The position numbers were made by a program, and so were the translations under genes. A stretch of 64,000 nucleotides of DNA from Enoplolaimus lenunculus (taxonomy: Eukaryota > Nematoda > Enoplea > Enoplida > Thoracostomopsidae): contig JASANG010001639.1 in NCBI GenBank assembly GCA_030248215.1, positions 161,501 to 225,500 of the forward strand, given 5' to 3'. Positions 46,112 through 55,211 of the stretch are shown in pieces. The notes beneath the pieces are model-generated. The model was not told the origin of the DNA and ran no database searches. It saw only the letters and a list, made by a program, of their open reading frames with translations. The first letter of the stretch is position 1; each line of letters opens with the position of its first letter.

Positions 46112-46329
46112 GTGAGTTGTAAAACAAGTCAATGGTTGCATTTGAAAGTTGCAAGAAATAAATTTTGAAATTTCTCAATCTATACACATCGATGCTGTCG
46201 ACGGTAAAACAATAAAAATATTTCAATGATCCAAAAACTAAACATTGATCGTTTTTGATAATGAATAAATTTCCACAAAATGACTAGCCTAAATTTTTGC
46301 CAAAATGTATTGTTTGTTATACAACTTGT

Positions 46330-46519
46330 GGCCCATGTGACGATCAGTGGCAGAACGGTTTTCTTAGAGACTTCAATAGAGTAAGCATAAGCTTTAGACT
46401 AGTTTTTTGCTTGGGATTACGCTTAGGGGTAGCGTAGCTATGAGATCATTCTTGCGCTTTGGCTTTAGGCTTTGGAATACGCTTATACTACTGTTACGGC
46501 CGTGTTCTCTATATTGGCT
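46330..46519 (-). mobile_element. Family A MITE, arm 1
   Basis: Flanked by CAACTTGT (46,322-46,329) and CAACTGGT (46,520-46,527). It starts GGCCCATGTGACGATCAGTG and ends GTTCTCTATATTGGCT. The core repeats are degraded. Mirrored at 58,450-58,639. Confidence 0.85.
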
Positions 46520-46810
46520 CAACTGGTTATTCACCACGCTCACAATTTTCAATGTTCTCTTGTTTGATAATTTGCAAACAATTGCAATATCCATAAAGTA
46601 CCTCCATGTAAGACAGAATCGTTTTTCTGTCTCGCTAGAAAAAGTTTTATTTATTTATTTGTTTATTTCAGAGGGCCGTATGAGCATAATTCGCAAGAAT
46701 CCATAAAAGCCGTCGTGTTCAAGTCACTGTTGTCTCAATGCGCTCATAAATTAGGGTAAACTTGGCCTTTGAACCACATTGAAATATACTTACGCTTAAT
46801 CGTACAAACA

Positions 46811-46965
46811 TCAGCCTATGTTACTTTTAGTGATGCCTCGCCTTTCTCACTAGACCGCAATAGATTAGGCTTAAATTTTAGACTAATTCTTGCTTAATCT
46901 CAGTCTTTAAGCATTGTTTTAGACTTGTGTTTATTACGCTGAGGAGGCCTTAAACTTAGTAATAA
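46811..46965 (-). mobile_element. Decayed family A MITE, second end type
   Basis: GCCTATGTTACTTTTAGTG and ATTAGGCTTAAATTTTAGAC identify it; the far end is lost. Mirrored at about 58,025-58,166. Confidence 0.6.
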
Positions 46966-47299
46966 GTTTTGGTCGTTTACATGTTTAAAGTAAAATTGAT
47001 CCAAATCTTCATGACCCGCTCTAGCTTTAACATATCGAAACATATATAATGCCAATTTGACTCGTCGTTACCTCTTCTGATGATTTCAATTAATTTTTAA
47101 TTTTATAAGGCTTCAATATATACTTTCACTCAAAAATACATTTTATACAGTATAGAGATCTGCAACTTTTATATATTACTGGGTAAAAGCGTCGCTCTGA
47201 GTTAAAATGCATCATTTTTGCGTTGTATGACGGGTTTAACACACCCGCTATTAATTTTTGGCTATTAATTTTTGAATTACTTTTGATTCAAAATAGAAA

Positions 47300-47530
47300 C
47301 AAGGCGGTTAAATAGTTCTTTTTTCATCAAACCAATGCAGCTGTTTATTGTGTAAATGGATCAACTAAGCTAACATGTACTGTTAACTGTTAGCGCTAAA
47401 TTTTTTGTATAAGCGAGGCTGTTAAATAACTCTTTTTTCATCAAACCAATGCAGCTGTATATTGTGTAAACGGATCAACTATAAGCTAACATGTACTGTT
47501 AACTGTTAGCGTTAATTTTTTTGTATAAGC
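47300..47530. repeat. Tandem duplication, about 115-bp units
   Basis: Two units, each with TTTTTTCATCAAACCAATGC, AGCTGT-TATTGTGTAAA and ACATGTACTGTTAACTGTTA, followed by TTTTTTGTATAAGCGA. Present in both arms (mirror about 57,440-57,675), so it predates the arm duplication or the haplotype split. Confidence 0.9.
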
Positions 47531-48368
47531 GATAGACAAATTTGCAATAGATAAGGGTGGCACTATGCTTATCGTGCAGCGAAGTCCGGCCCCGTACTGC
47601 ACCGCCAGTTAAAAATTTTTTTTATGAATTGTTGTGCGATGCCATGTAGAAATTCACGTGCTTTGCGGTACAGTGCTGTACGGTGACAGACTTCGCCGAA
47701 CGTCATCAAAAGTGTAGCGCCATCATAAGTATACCTAGGATTTATCTCACACCTACTCAAAAGATGAAGCATTCGAGCACTGAACTACTTTTCATACACC
47801 AGTTGCACCGCACGACCGAACTTATAAAAATTTCACAAACAATGTACACAGAAAAAACCAAATCTACACCCAAAAATCGTCACGAATTTGGTCCAATATT
47901 CTGACTCATTCTTGAACACAGAATTTGTTTTCGTCAGCTCCAGCTGCTTTGTGGTGAAACAATGCAAATTATTGTAAATTTTTACGCAATAGCATTTCAG
48001 ATATCCATCGAATATCCGGATACCTAATATTATGTATACTTGAGTGGTTAGAACCATGGTTTCAACTGCTGCTGAGGACCATTTATCAGATTAAATCTGT
48101 TGTATTTTTGGTGCACATGATTGTTTACAGTTTTTCAGATGCTGGTCAACATACGCGTATACTGACTGCGATGTTACGTGCAATCACCATTGGAACATTA
48201 CTTATTGCATTTAAATATTAACGAGAATTCATGAAAATTGATAACCTATATCCTCTCAGATAGCTGTATGTAATAGCTGTGTGCGATTAAAATGTGCATA
48301 CTTGTTACTTTTCTTACAAAACATCACTCCATCACATGTAATAGAATCCGTAGTGAACAGGGAATGCC
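47531..48368. other. Intergenic, no gene seen
   Basis: Overlapping ORFs on both strands of 66-75 codons (47,569-48,057) recur in arm 2 only because the arm does. They show no known product. Confidence 0.35.
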
Positions 48369-48426
48369 CGTAGCCAGCTCACCTTGCTAGGGGGGGGCTA
48401 AAAAATTTTCAGCAGGGGCATTCAAT
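48369..48426 (+). mobile_element. Family B left-end fragment
   Basis: CCCGTAGCCAGCTCACC through a run of G, GCTAAAAAATTTTCAGC and AGGGGCATTCAA, then cut off. Mirrored at about 56,546-56,605. Confidence 0.7.
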
Positions 48427-49060
48427 CACTGGTTCGAAAGTTACGAGACCTATCGCCTATACTGTGTGCTACACACGTTTGAGGACACGGGCCTTGATTG
48501 TAATTTAGTAATAAAAAATTTGTTATTGATAGGTAATTTATAGACAGAATCAACAAATTATTGTACGTGAACAGTCAAAATAACAAAAACTAGTCAACGT
48601 GATTTGCAACCGACGCCAACATAGTTTTAACATAAACAAAACCACAATAGTCTTAGAATTATACATATTAAAAGAATTAATCAACACATTTAGCTTGCAT
48701 ACGTTTTTATAATTGTGAGCTGCAACGTTGCCCGAAATACGGATGTGTGGCGTTCCAGCTTTAATTATATAGATTAATAAACGATGAAGTGACGATAAGA
48801 TGACGTTTCAATCAGACACAAGTATACTTAAATCATATAACGCAAATGACGGGGCGTTAAAAAGCAGTAATTGAGAAAGGATAAAAACAACAAAAACCAT
48901 TTGTTGAGTGTCCAATTCCCTTTAAAGAATAAGAAAACATATTACCTTGTGCAGCAAAATCTTGCTTCTATTAGTAAATTCAATTGTACGGCTTCATTAT
49001 TAAATTTAAGACTCTATATAAGAAAATACTTTTATTTCTCAATTTAACAATTCAAATCTC
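48427..49060. other. Intergenic, no gene seen
   Basis: Plain AT-rich sequence, nearly identical in arm 2. Confidence 0.35.
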
Positions 49061-49240
49061 TCGTTTTATGTGCTTACTGTAGTGATCCTAATAAGAAAGG
49101 CAACTGATATTTATTTGGCCTTCCAGAGGGAACGCCCTTGTTCTTGGGTTGAGGGCTAACATTTTAAATTTTCGTTTTATGTGCTTACTGTAGTGATCCG
49201 AATAAGAGGGGCAACTGATATTTATTTGGCCTTCCAGAGG
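49061..49240. repeat. Tandem duplication, about 105-bp units
   Basis: Two units, each with CGTTTTATGTGCTTACTGTA, GTGATCC-AATAAGA and GATATTTATTTGGCCTTCC, then CAGAGGG. Present in both arms (mirror about 55,738-55,920). The repetition produces a duplicated FPLEGQINISCPSYSDHYSK peptide in a chance ORF of arm 2. Confidence 0.9.
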
Positions 49241-49446
49241 GGAACATCATGTTATTCGGCTACGGACTGTTATTTATTTTTAATCCACGCTCCGGCACCC
49301 TTCGCTTTGTTACTTGATGTATTCCGTACTGCAATTATCCCCATTGAGTTAAACGTTATTTGTCTTGTATCTAGAAGCTTGAGCCATGTATGCAAGGTTA
49401 TACTTTAGAATGTACTTAAAGTATCATTCTCAGTGCTCAAATAGTA

Positions 49447-49578
49447 TGGCCGGAAACCGAACCCGTCACCTTGCTCTCGAGGCTAAGACTTTTGCAGGAG
49501 GGAGAAGGTTGCAAATTTTCTAGGAGAGGCGCAAGAATATTTCCAGGACCCTCCTTGGCTATAGACTTCGGCCCCCGA
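49447..49578 (+). mobile_element. Diverged family B element
   Basis: ACCGAACCCGTCACCTTGCT, AAGGTTGCAAATTTTCTAGG and CCTTGGCTATAGACTTCGGC correspond in order to family B blocks. Mirrored at about 55,412-55,545. Confidence 0.55.
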
Positions 49579-49632
49579 TAGAATTGGTACCCGACGATCT
49601 AGATATTTCCTTTGTGAAATGTTTCGAATTTT

Positions 49633-49780
49633 GGCCAATGTTACTTTTCGGGGCGTAACCCAGTGTAGATTAAGCGCACTTCTTAAGCCTAAGCCTAAGT
49701 AAAAATGCAGTCTAGAATCGAAACCTACCCTTTTATAGACTCACCAAGAACCTAGAACGCCCGGTAAAGTAACATCGGCC
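49633..49780 (+). mobile_element. Family A MITE, second end type, exact duplication
   Basis: 148 bp flanked by exact CGAATTTT copies (49,625-49,632 and 49,781-49,788). The ends are GGCCAATGTTACTTTTCGG and GGTAAAGTAACATCGGCC. The arm 2 mirror is 55,212-55,353 with AAAATTCG on both sides, also exact. Confidence 0.92.
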
Positions 49781-49899
49781 CGAATTTTTATAATTTTTAT
49801 TAAACTCAGCGAGTTTTCTTTGTAACAAGAGAGGTACTTTTCGAAAGCCTATTAGACACATTTTTGACAATACTTTGTAGAGTTATTGTTCATATTAGC

Positions 49900-49968
49900 A
49901 AATTAACCATTATTTTTATACAGTTACAACCCGGTTCTACGTCTTTCACCTTTTGGGCTTGCACCCTG
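49900..49968. mobile_element. Terminal fragment related to family F
   Basis: Ends TTCACCTTTTGGGCTTGCACCC then TG, preceded by GTTACAACCCGGTTC. Only one end is clear. In arm 2 (about 55,031) it reads CAGGGTGCAACCAAAGGTG. Confidence 0.5.
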
Positions 49969-50487
49969 TATATATTGCTGATGGCCCATTCACGTTACAA
50001 ATATTTACGTGGATGTAAAAATATACCTTTTTTGCGAGCATCGTTATTGTTAATAGATATATACTTTATTAGTCGCAATGTTTGATATGTTCGCATATCA
50101 TTTGAAAACCACGGAAACAAACAAAACTTCCTTAAAAGCATTTTGACTTGTCACAAATACTCATATAGTTTATTTTTTCATAGACCCCTGGAAGCGACAA
50201 AAAAATGTTCATAATAATGCGTGTTCTTAAATTTGTAAATTTGCGTGTTTATATATCTGTATGATTAATATTTTGCTTCGCAAACCTTTACTTTTTAAAT
50301 AAAGGGTGGGCCTACTGTCCGACATCCTTTCTACACCCTCAAGATATCGTATACATATTCAAGCACGTTCCCTGTACTACACCTAATTTAAAATTCAATG
50401 CTGTTTTACACCTCAGTTCAATTGAAAAGACTGTACAATTTTTTACATACACGGAGACATTATAAACATGGATGATCTATTATGATC

Positions 50488-51549
50488 CAGGGTTGTTGGC
50501 TGGAAAAAAATTACGGGAAAAAATACTTTTTTTTTCCATTTTTTCCGAGGTGGATGGAAAAAAAAAATGAAAAAATGGAAAAATATTTAAACGATTCTTA
50601 AATATAATTTACAACTAAATATAATATAAAAACAACGATTTTTAGACGACATGTACTGAAATCTCCACGCTACACATTGAAAGTGCCCGTGTGTAATGTC
50701 CACCAGGGACACATCATATATCCGAAAAGAGGTAAAACGACAGCATATGAATACTATAAATGGATTTCAGAATTCAAACTTTAACGGCGATTCAAGGTAA
50801 AACTACATATGCAATTATTTCGGTTCCACTCACCAGGTTTCTTCAACAGTGGGGCCAAAGTTAGGGCGCTCAAACTTGAAAGTTTACTTTTACCGTAGGA
50901 TTTAACAAGAACACGTCTTGCTCCTTTCTCGCTTTTCTTGCGAGGTTGCAGCAATTTAGAGGCTTTGTTGTCAGAAAACACAAAACGTATCATTAGGCAT
51001 TTTAATATATACTTACAAAAACAAGAGTGACTTGTTTAGTTCGCTCCACTTAATGAATTTTTGATGTCTCTGCTGACCTCTTCCGTATTTTTCCATGCCA
51101 AAACTTAATTTTTTAAAATCGAATTTCAAATCCCAAATTCCTCCACTGGACTCGAAGTGTTTTTTGTCTGCCAAATTATACAAATTATATATACCATTTG
51201 CCATAGGTTGCGGAGCTAAACCAAATAGTGTTAAATGTTTCTCAATCAACATCTGCCTACGAGTCACTGATATATAATTTGTCCAACTTATGGAAAAAAA
51301 TTTTGGGCCCCAGGAGGCTGACCCTGTGACCTTACTAATCGGGATTTTTCAAAAATTCAGATTTTCGCATGGAATATTCTGATCAGAATATGTCATCAAA
51401 ACTCAAATATCAACAACTTTCAAAATGCAAGCATTCGGCAAACGACGGGCTAAGGGGTGCTAATCATCGTCGACAAGAGAATTTCCTTTTCCAATAAAAA
51501 AGAAAAAATTCGATTTTCCGGGCATAATTTTTTCCAAAAACACAAACCG
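50488..51549. mobile_element. hAT element, arm 1 copy
   Basis: The left end is CAGGGTTGTTGGCTGG followed by a long A-rich tract with GGAAAAAATGG motifs. The right end is a decayed inverse of the same. Inside, the minus strand holds two ORFs (51,013-51,267 and 50,781-50,993), the first starting MTRRQMLIEKHLTLFGLAPQ. A donor-like GTAAGTATAT lies between them, so they look like two exons. They do not read as a hAT transposase to me. One flank keeps ATTATGAT, and the other is scrambled. Confidence 0.75.
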
Positions 51550-52630
51550 ATAGAGAGAAGCTCGTACATAAAAAGAGGTGAGCGGTTCAAAATTTTTCAT
51601 CATATATTTTGCACTCTCCAATTCAGGTAAGCATGAAAGTGTCATATATTTCTCAATATGTCCAATTAAAGATGAGTGCTAATAATATATCTACACGAGA
51701 AATTTACCAACAAAGTATTCATTTCTTGTTTCGCAAGCTCTATTCTCAGTAAGGTCTTTGTCCAAAATCACGCATTTCCCAACTTTCACAGAATATTTTC
51801 CATTTCAGCTGAAATCTCAATTCTCTAGATCGAACACCGGTCTCACCGACGCAGGAGTGCCCATCAAGGGCCCACGTCCCCGCGCTATTATTCACTTCGC
51901 AAGAAGGAATCACAGAAGGATCAGAGTGATCCTAGCGCCCGAGTATTCCAGGACGCAATACCAACTGTAACGATCCAATAACTTTGACAATACGAACCGT
52001 CAAGTCGTCATGCGCACAGTCAATCACATCCATATTAACAGACACCGAAGGCCGCAAATCAAAAGATTTCAAAATTTTTTCATTTTTTTTCCAGAAAAAA
52101 ATGAAAAATTCATTTTCCGCATAATTTTTCCAAAAACAACAACCCATATATCGAGAATGCTTAGCATAAAAGAAATTGGTGCTAAAATTTATATATCGCT
52201 CATTTTAATTCAGTGTAAGCATGAAATGTCATATATTCTCAATATTCCAATTAAATATTATTCTAATAATATATCTACACGAGAAATTTACCAACAAAGT
52301 ATCATTCTTTTTTTACTGAAGCTTCTATTCAGTAAGTCGTTGTCCAAAACACCGCATCGCGAACTTCACATGAATATTTTCATTTCAGCTGAAATCTCAA
52401 TTCGCTAGATCAACACCTTTCTCGACCGACGCAGGAGTGCCCATCGAAGGTGCCCACGTCCCTGCGTATCAGTTCACTTCGGAGAAGATCACAGAAGGAT
52501 TCATGATGTGATCCTAGCGCCCGAGTATTCCGAGAATAACGCAATACCGAACTTTCTGTAACTGATCCAATAACTTTTTGACAATACGAACCGTACACTT
52601 TTAAGTCGTTGCATGCGCACAGTCAATCAC
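51550..52630 (-). repeat. Two direct copies of a tRNA-like repeat region
   Basis: Copy 1 (about 51,550-52,035) and copy 2 (about 52,140-52,630) share TTTCAGCTGAAATCTCAATT, GACGCAGGAGTGCCCATC, GTGATCCTAGCGCCCGAGT and GCGCACAGTCAATCACATCC in the same order. Copy 2 also carries the last 75 bp or so of the hAT element. The copies differ by many one-base indels. In reverse, GTGTTCGAATCCTAGC forms a B box, with a tail like the 45.2-kb SINE. Confidence 0.8.
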
Positions 52631-52832
52631 ATCCTTAGAATAGAATTTCTTCCGCGTAACTCTATTGTATATATGGCCCATGTAAAGATCAGGCGCAAAA
52701 CGTTTTTCTGTGGGACTGATGCAACAAGTTAGCTTAAGCTTTAGACTAATTTTTTGCCTGGCTTAGGCTTAGGCTTAGAAATATGCGTATAATACTGTTC
52801 CGCACTTGTTCTTTACATTGGCCGTATAGATA
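52076..52832. other. Spacer between palindrome arms
   Basis: About 757 bp not paired with the other arm as a unit. It comprises the second tRNA-like repeat copy and a family A MITE. Arm 1 reaches CGAAGGCCGCAAATCAAAAG and arm 2 begins at its reverse complement, near TTGATTTGCGGC at 52,841. The physical loop of any cruciform would be here. Confidence 0.75.
52675..52823 (-). mobile_element. Family A MITE at the palindrome centre
   Basis: 149 bp flanked by GTATATAT (52,667-52,674) and GTATAGAT (52,824-52,831). The ends are GGCCCATGTAAAGATCAGG and TTGTTCTTTACATTGGCC. It has no mirror partner, so it landed after the inverted arrangement formed, or it lies in sequence unique to the joint. Confidence 0.88.
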
Positions 52833-52979
52833 ATGAAAAATCTTAATTGATTTGCGGCACCTTCGGTGTCTGTTAAATATGGATGTGATTGACCTGTGCG
52901 CATGCAACGACTTAAAAGTGTACCGGTTCGTATTGTCAAAAAGTTATTGGATCAGTTACCAGAAAGTTCCGGTATTGCG

Positions 52980-53180
52980 TCACTCCGGAATACTCGGGCG
53001 CTAGGATCCACATCCCCATGCAATCACTTCCTGTGATCCCTTCTCCCGAAGTGAACTGATAACGCAGGGACGTGGGCACCACCTTACGATGGGCACATCA
53101 CTGCGTCGGTCGAGACACAGGTGTTCGAATCCTAGCAAGAAATTGAGATTTCAGCTGAAATGAAAAATATTCATGTGCAA
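52980..53180 (+). repeat. tRNA-like SINE, arm 2 copy
   Basis: The sense strand of the central repeat: GAAGTGAACTGATAACGCAG, GACGTGGGCACCACC, then a B box GGTGTTCGAATCC, and the tail GAGATTTCAGCTGAAATG with AAAATATTCATGTG. The tail corresponds to AAAATATTCATATG at 45.3 kb. The A box is poor, so the tRNA origin is less sure than the shared tail. Confidence 0.55.
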
Positions 53181-53452
53181 AAGTTCGCGATGCGGTGATT
53201 TTGGACAAACAACGACCTTAACTGAAAATAAGAAAGCTTCAGTCAAAAACAAACAGAAAATGAATACCTTTGTTGGTAAATTATCATCGTGTAGATATAT
53301 TATTAGCAAACTAAAATATTTAAATTGGACATATTGACGAATATATGACACTTTCATGCCTTACAACTGAATTAAAAATGCAAACGCGATATAATAAAAA
53401 TTTTGAACCACATCACATTTCATTTTATGCTCAAGCAATTCTCGATCATAAT

Positions 53453-54521
53453 CAGGGTTGTTGTTTTTGGAAAAAATTATGCCCGGAAAAAATGAATTTT
53501 TCCATTTTTTTCTGGAAAAAATGGAAAAAATTCATTCTTTGTCTGACTGATTGATTAGCACCCCTTAGCCGTCGTTTGCTCAAAAATGCTTGCATTTTGA
53601 AAGTTGTTGCATATTTGAGCTTTTGATGACATCCTCTGATCGATCATTCCATGCGAAAATCTGAATTTTTGAAAAATCCGATTTGTAAGGTCACAAGTTC
53701 AGCCTCCTGGGGCCCAAAATTTTTTTCCATAAGTTGGACAAATTATATATCAGTGACTCGTTAGGCAGACGTCTGATTGAGAAACATTTAACACTATTTG
53801 TTTTAGCTCCGCAACCTATGTCAAATGGTATATATAATTTGTATAATTTGGCAACAAAAACACTTCGAGTCCAGTGGAGGAATTTGGGATTTAAAATTCG
53901 ATTTTAAAAAATTAAGTTTTGGCATGGAATAATCGGAAGAGGTCAGCAGAACATCAAAAATTCATTAGTGGAGCGAACTAAACAAGTCACTCTTGTTTTT
54001 GTAAGTATATATTAAATCCCAAGATACGTTTTGTGTTTTTTCTGACAACAAAGCCTCTAAATTGCTGCAACCTCGCAAGAAAAGCGAGAAAGGAGCAAGA
54101 CGTGTTCTTGTTAAATCCTACGGTAAAAGCAAACTTTCAAGTTTGAGCACCCTAACTTTGGCCCCACTGTTGAAGAAACCTGGTGAGTGAACCGAAATAA
54201 TTGCATATGTAGTTTTACCTTGAATCTCGTGGCAAATTTTGAATTCTGAAATCCATTTATATATTCATATGCTGCCGTTTTACCTCTTTTCGGATATATA
54301 ATGTGTCCTGGTGGACATTACACACGGGCACTTTCAATGTGTTGCATGAAAATTAGTTACATGTCATCTAAAAACGTTGTTTTATATTATATTTAGTTGT
54401 AAATTATATTTAAGAATCGTTTAATATTTTTCCATTTTTTCCATTTTTTTCCATCCACCTCGGAAAAAATGGAAAAAAAAAACTATTTTTTCCCGTAATT
54501 TTTTTCCAGCCAACAACCCTG
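53453..54521. mobile_element. hAT element with perfect 8-bp duplication
   Basis: 1,069 bp flanked by exact ATCATAAT copies (53,445-53,452 and 54,522-54,529). The ends CAGGGTTGTTGTTTTTGG and CCAGCCAACAACCCTG are inverted repeats with the CAGGG start common in hAT elements. It carries the sense strand of the two exon-like ORFs seen inverted in arm 1, here broken by several small differences. It is too short for a hAT transposase of 500-700 residues, so it is a deleted element or one carrying foreign sequence. Confidence 0.92.
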
Positions 54522-54529
54522 ATCATAAT

Positions 54530-55211
54530 AGATCATCCATGTTTATAATGTCTCCGTGTATGTAAAAAATTGTACAGTCTTTTCAATTGAACTGAGGTGT
54601 AAAACAGCATTGAATTTTAAATTAGGTGTAGTACAGGGAACGTGCTTGAATTGTATACGATATCTTGAGTCTGTAGAAAGGATGTCGGACAGTAGCCACC
54701 CTTTATTTAAAAAGTAAAGGTTTCGAAGCAAAATATTAATCATACAGATATATAAACACGCAAATTTACAAATTTAGAACACGCATTATTATGAACATTT
54801 TTTTGTCGCTTCCAGGGGTCTATGTAAAAAATAAACTATATGAGTATTGTGACAAGTCAAAATGCTTTTAAGGAAGTTTTGTTTGTTTCCGTGGTTTTCA
54901 AATGATATGCGAACATATCAAACATTGCACTAATAAAGTATATATCTATTAACAATAACGATGCTCGCAAAAAAGGTATATTTTTACATCCACGTAAACA
55001 TTGTAACGTGAATGGCCCATCAGCAATATATACCAGGGTGCAACCAAAGGTGAAAGACGTGGAACCGGATGTAACTGTATTAAAATAATGGTTAATTTGC
55101 TAATATGAACAATAACCTACAAAGTATTGTCAAAAATGTGTCTAATAGCTTTCAAAATACCTCTCTTGTTACAAGAAACTCGCTGAGTTTAATAAAAATT
55201 ATAAAAATTCG
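54530..55211. other. Arm 2 intergenic, no gene seen
   Basis: Mirrors 49,788-50,480. Contains the family F-like end near 55,031. No gene. Confidence 0.4.

Larger units (their letters stand above)
40908..52075 (+). repeat. Giant inverted repeat, arm 1
   Basis: The whole of this 11.17-kb segment recurs reverse-complemented at about 52,833-64,000. The sum of paired positions stays near 104,900-105,040, drifting with small indels. The arm starts in CNOT11 exon 12 (at the window limit of arm 2, not a true end) and runs through the CNOT11 3' end, MITEs, a SINE and a hAT element. Long stretches, for example around 48,361-48,560 versus 56,425-56,630, are identical apart from a single G in a homopolymer. 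Confidence 0.97.

Noticed and set aside
47569-48057. Conserved genes, because the same ORFs appear at 56.8-57.4 kb
   Set aside because: The recurrence is due to the palindrome, not independent conservation. ORFs overlap on both strands and match nothing I know.
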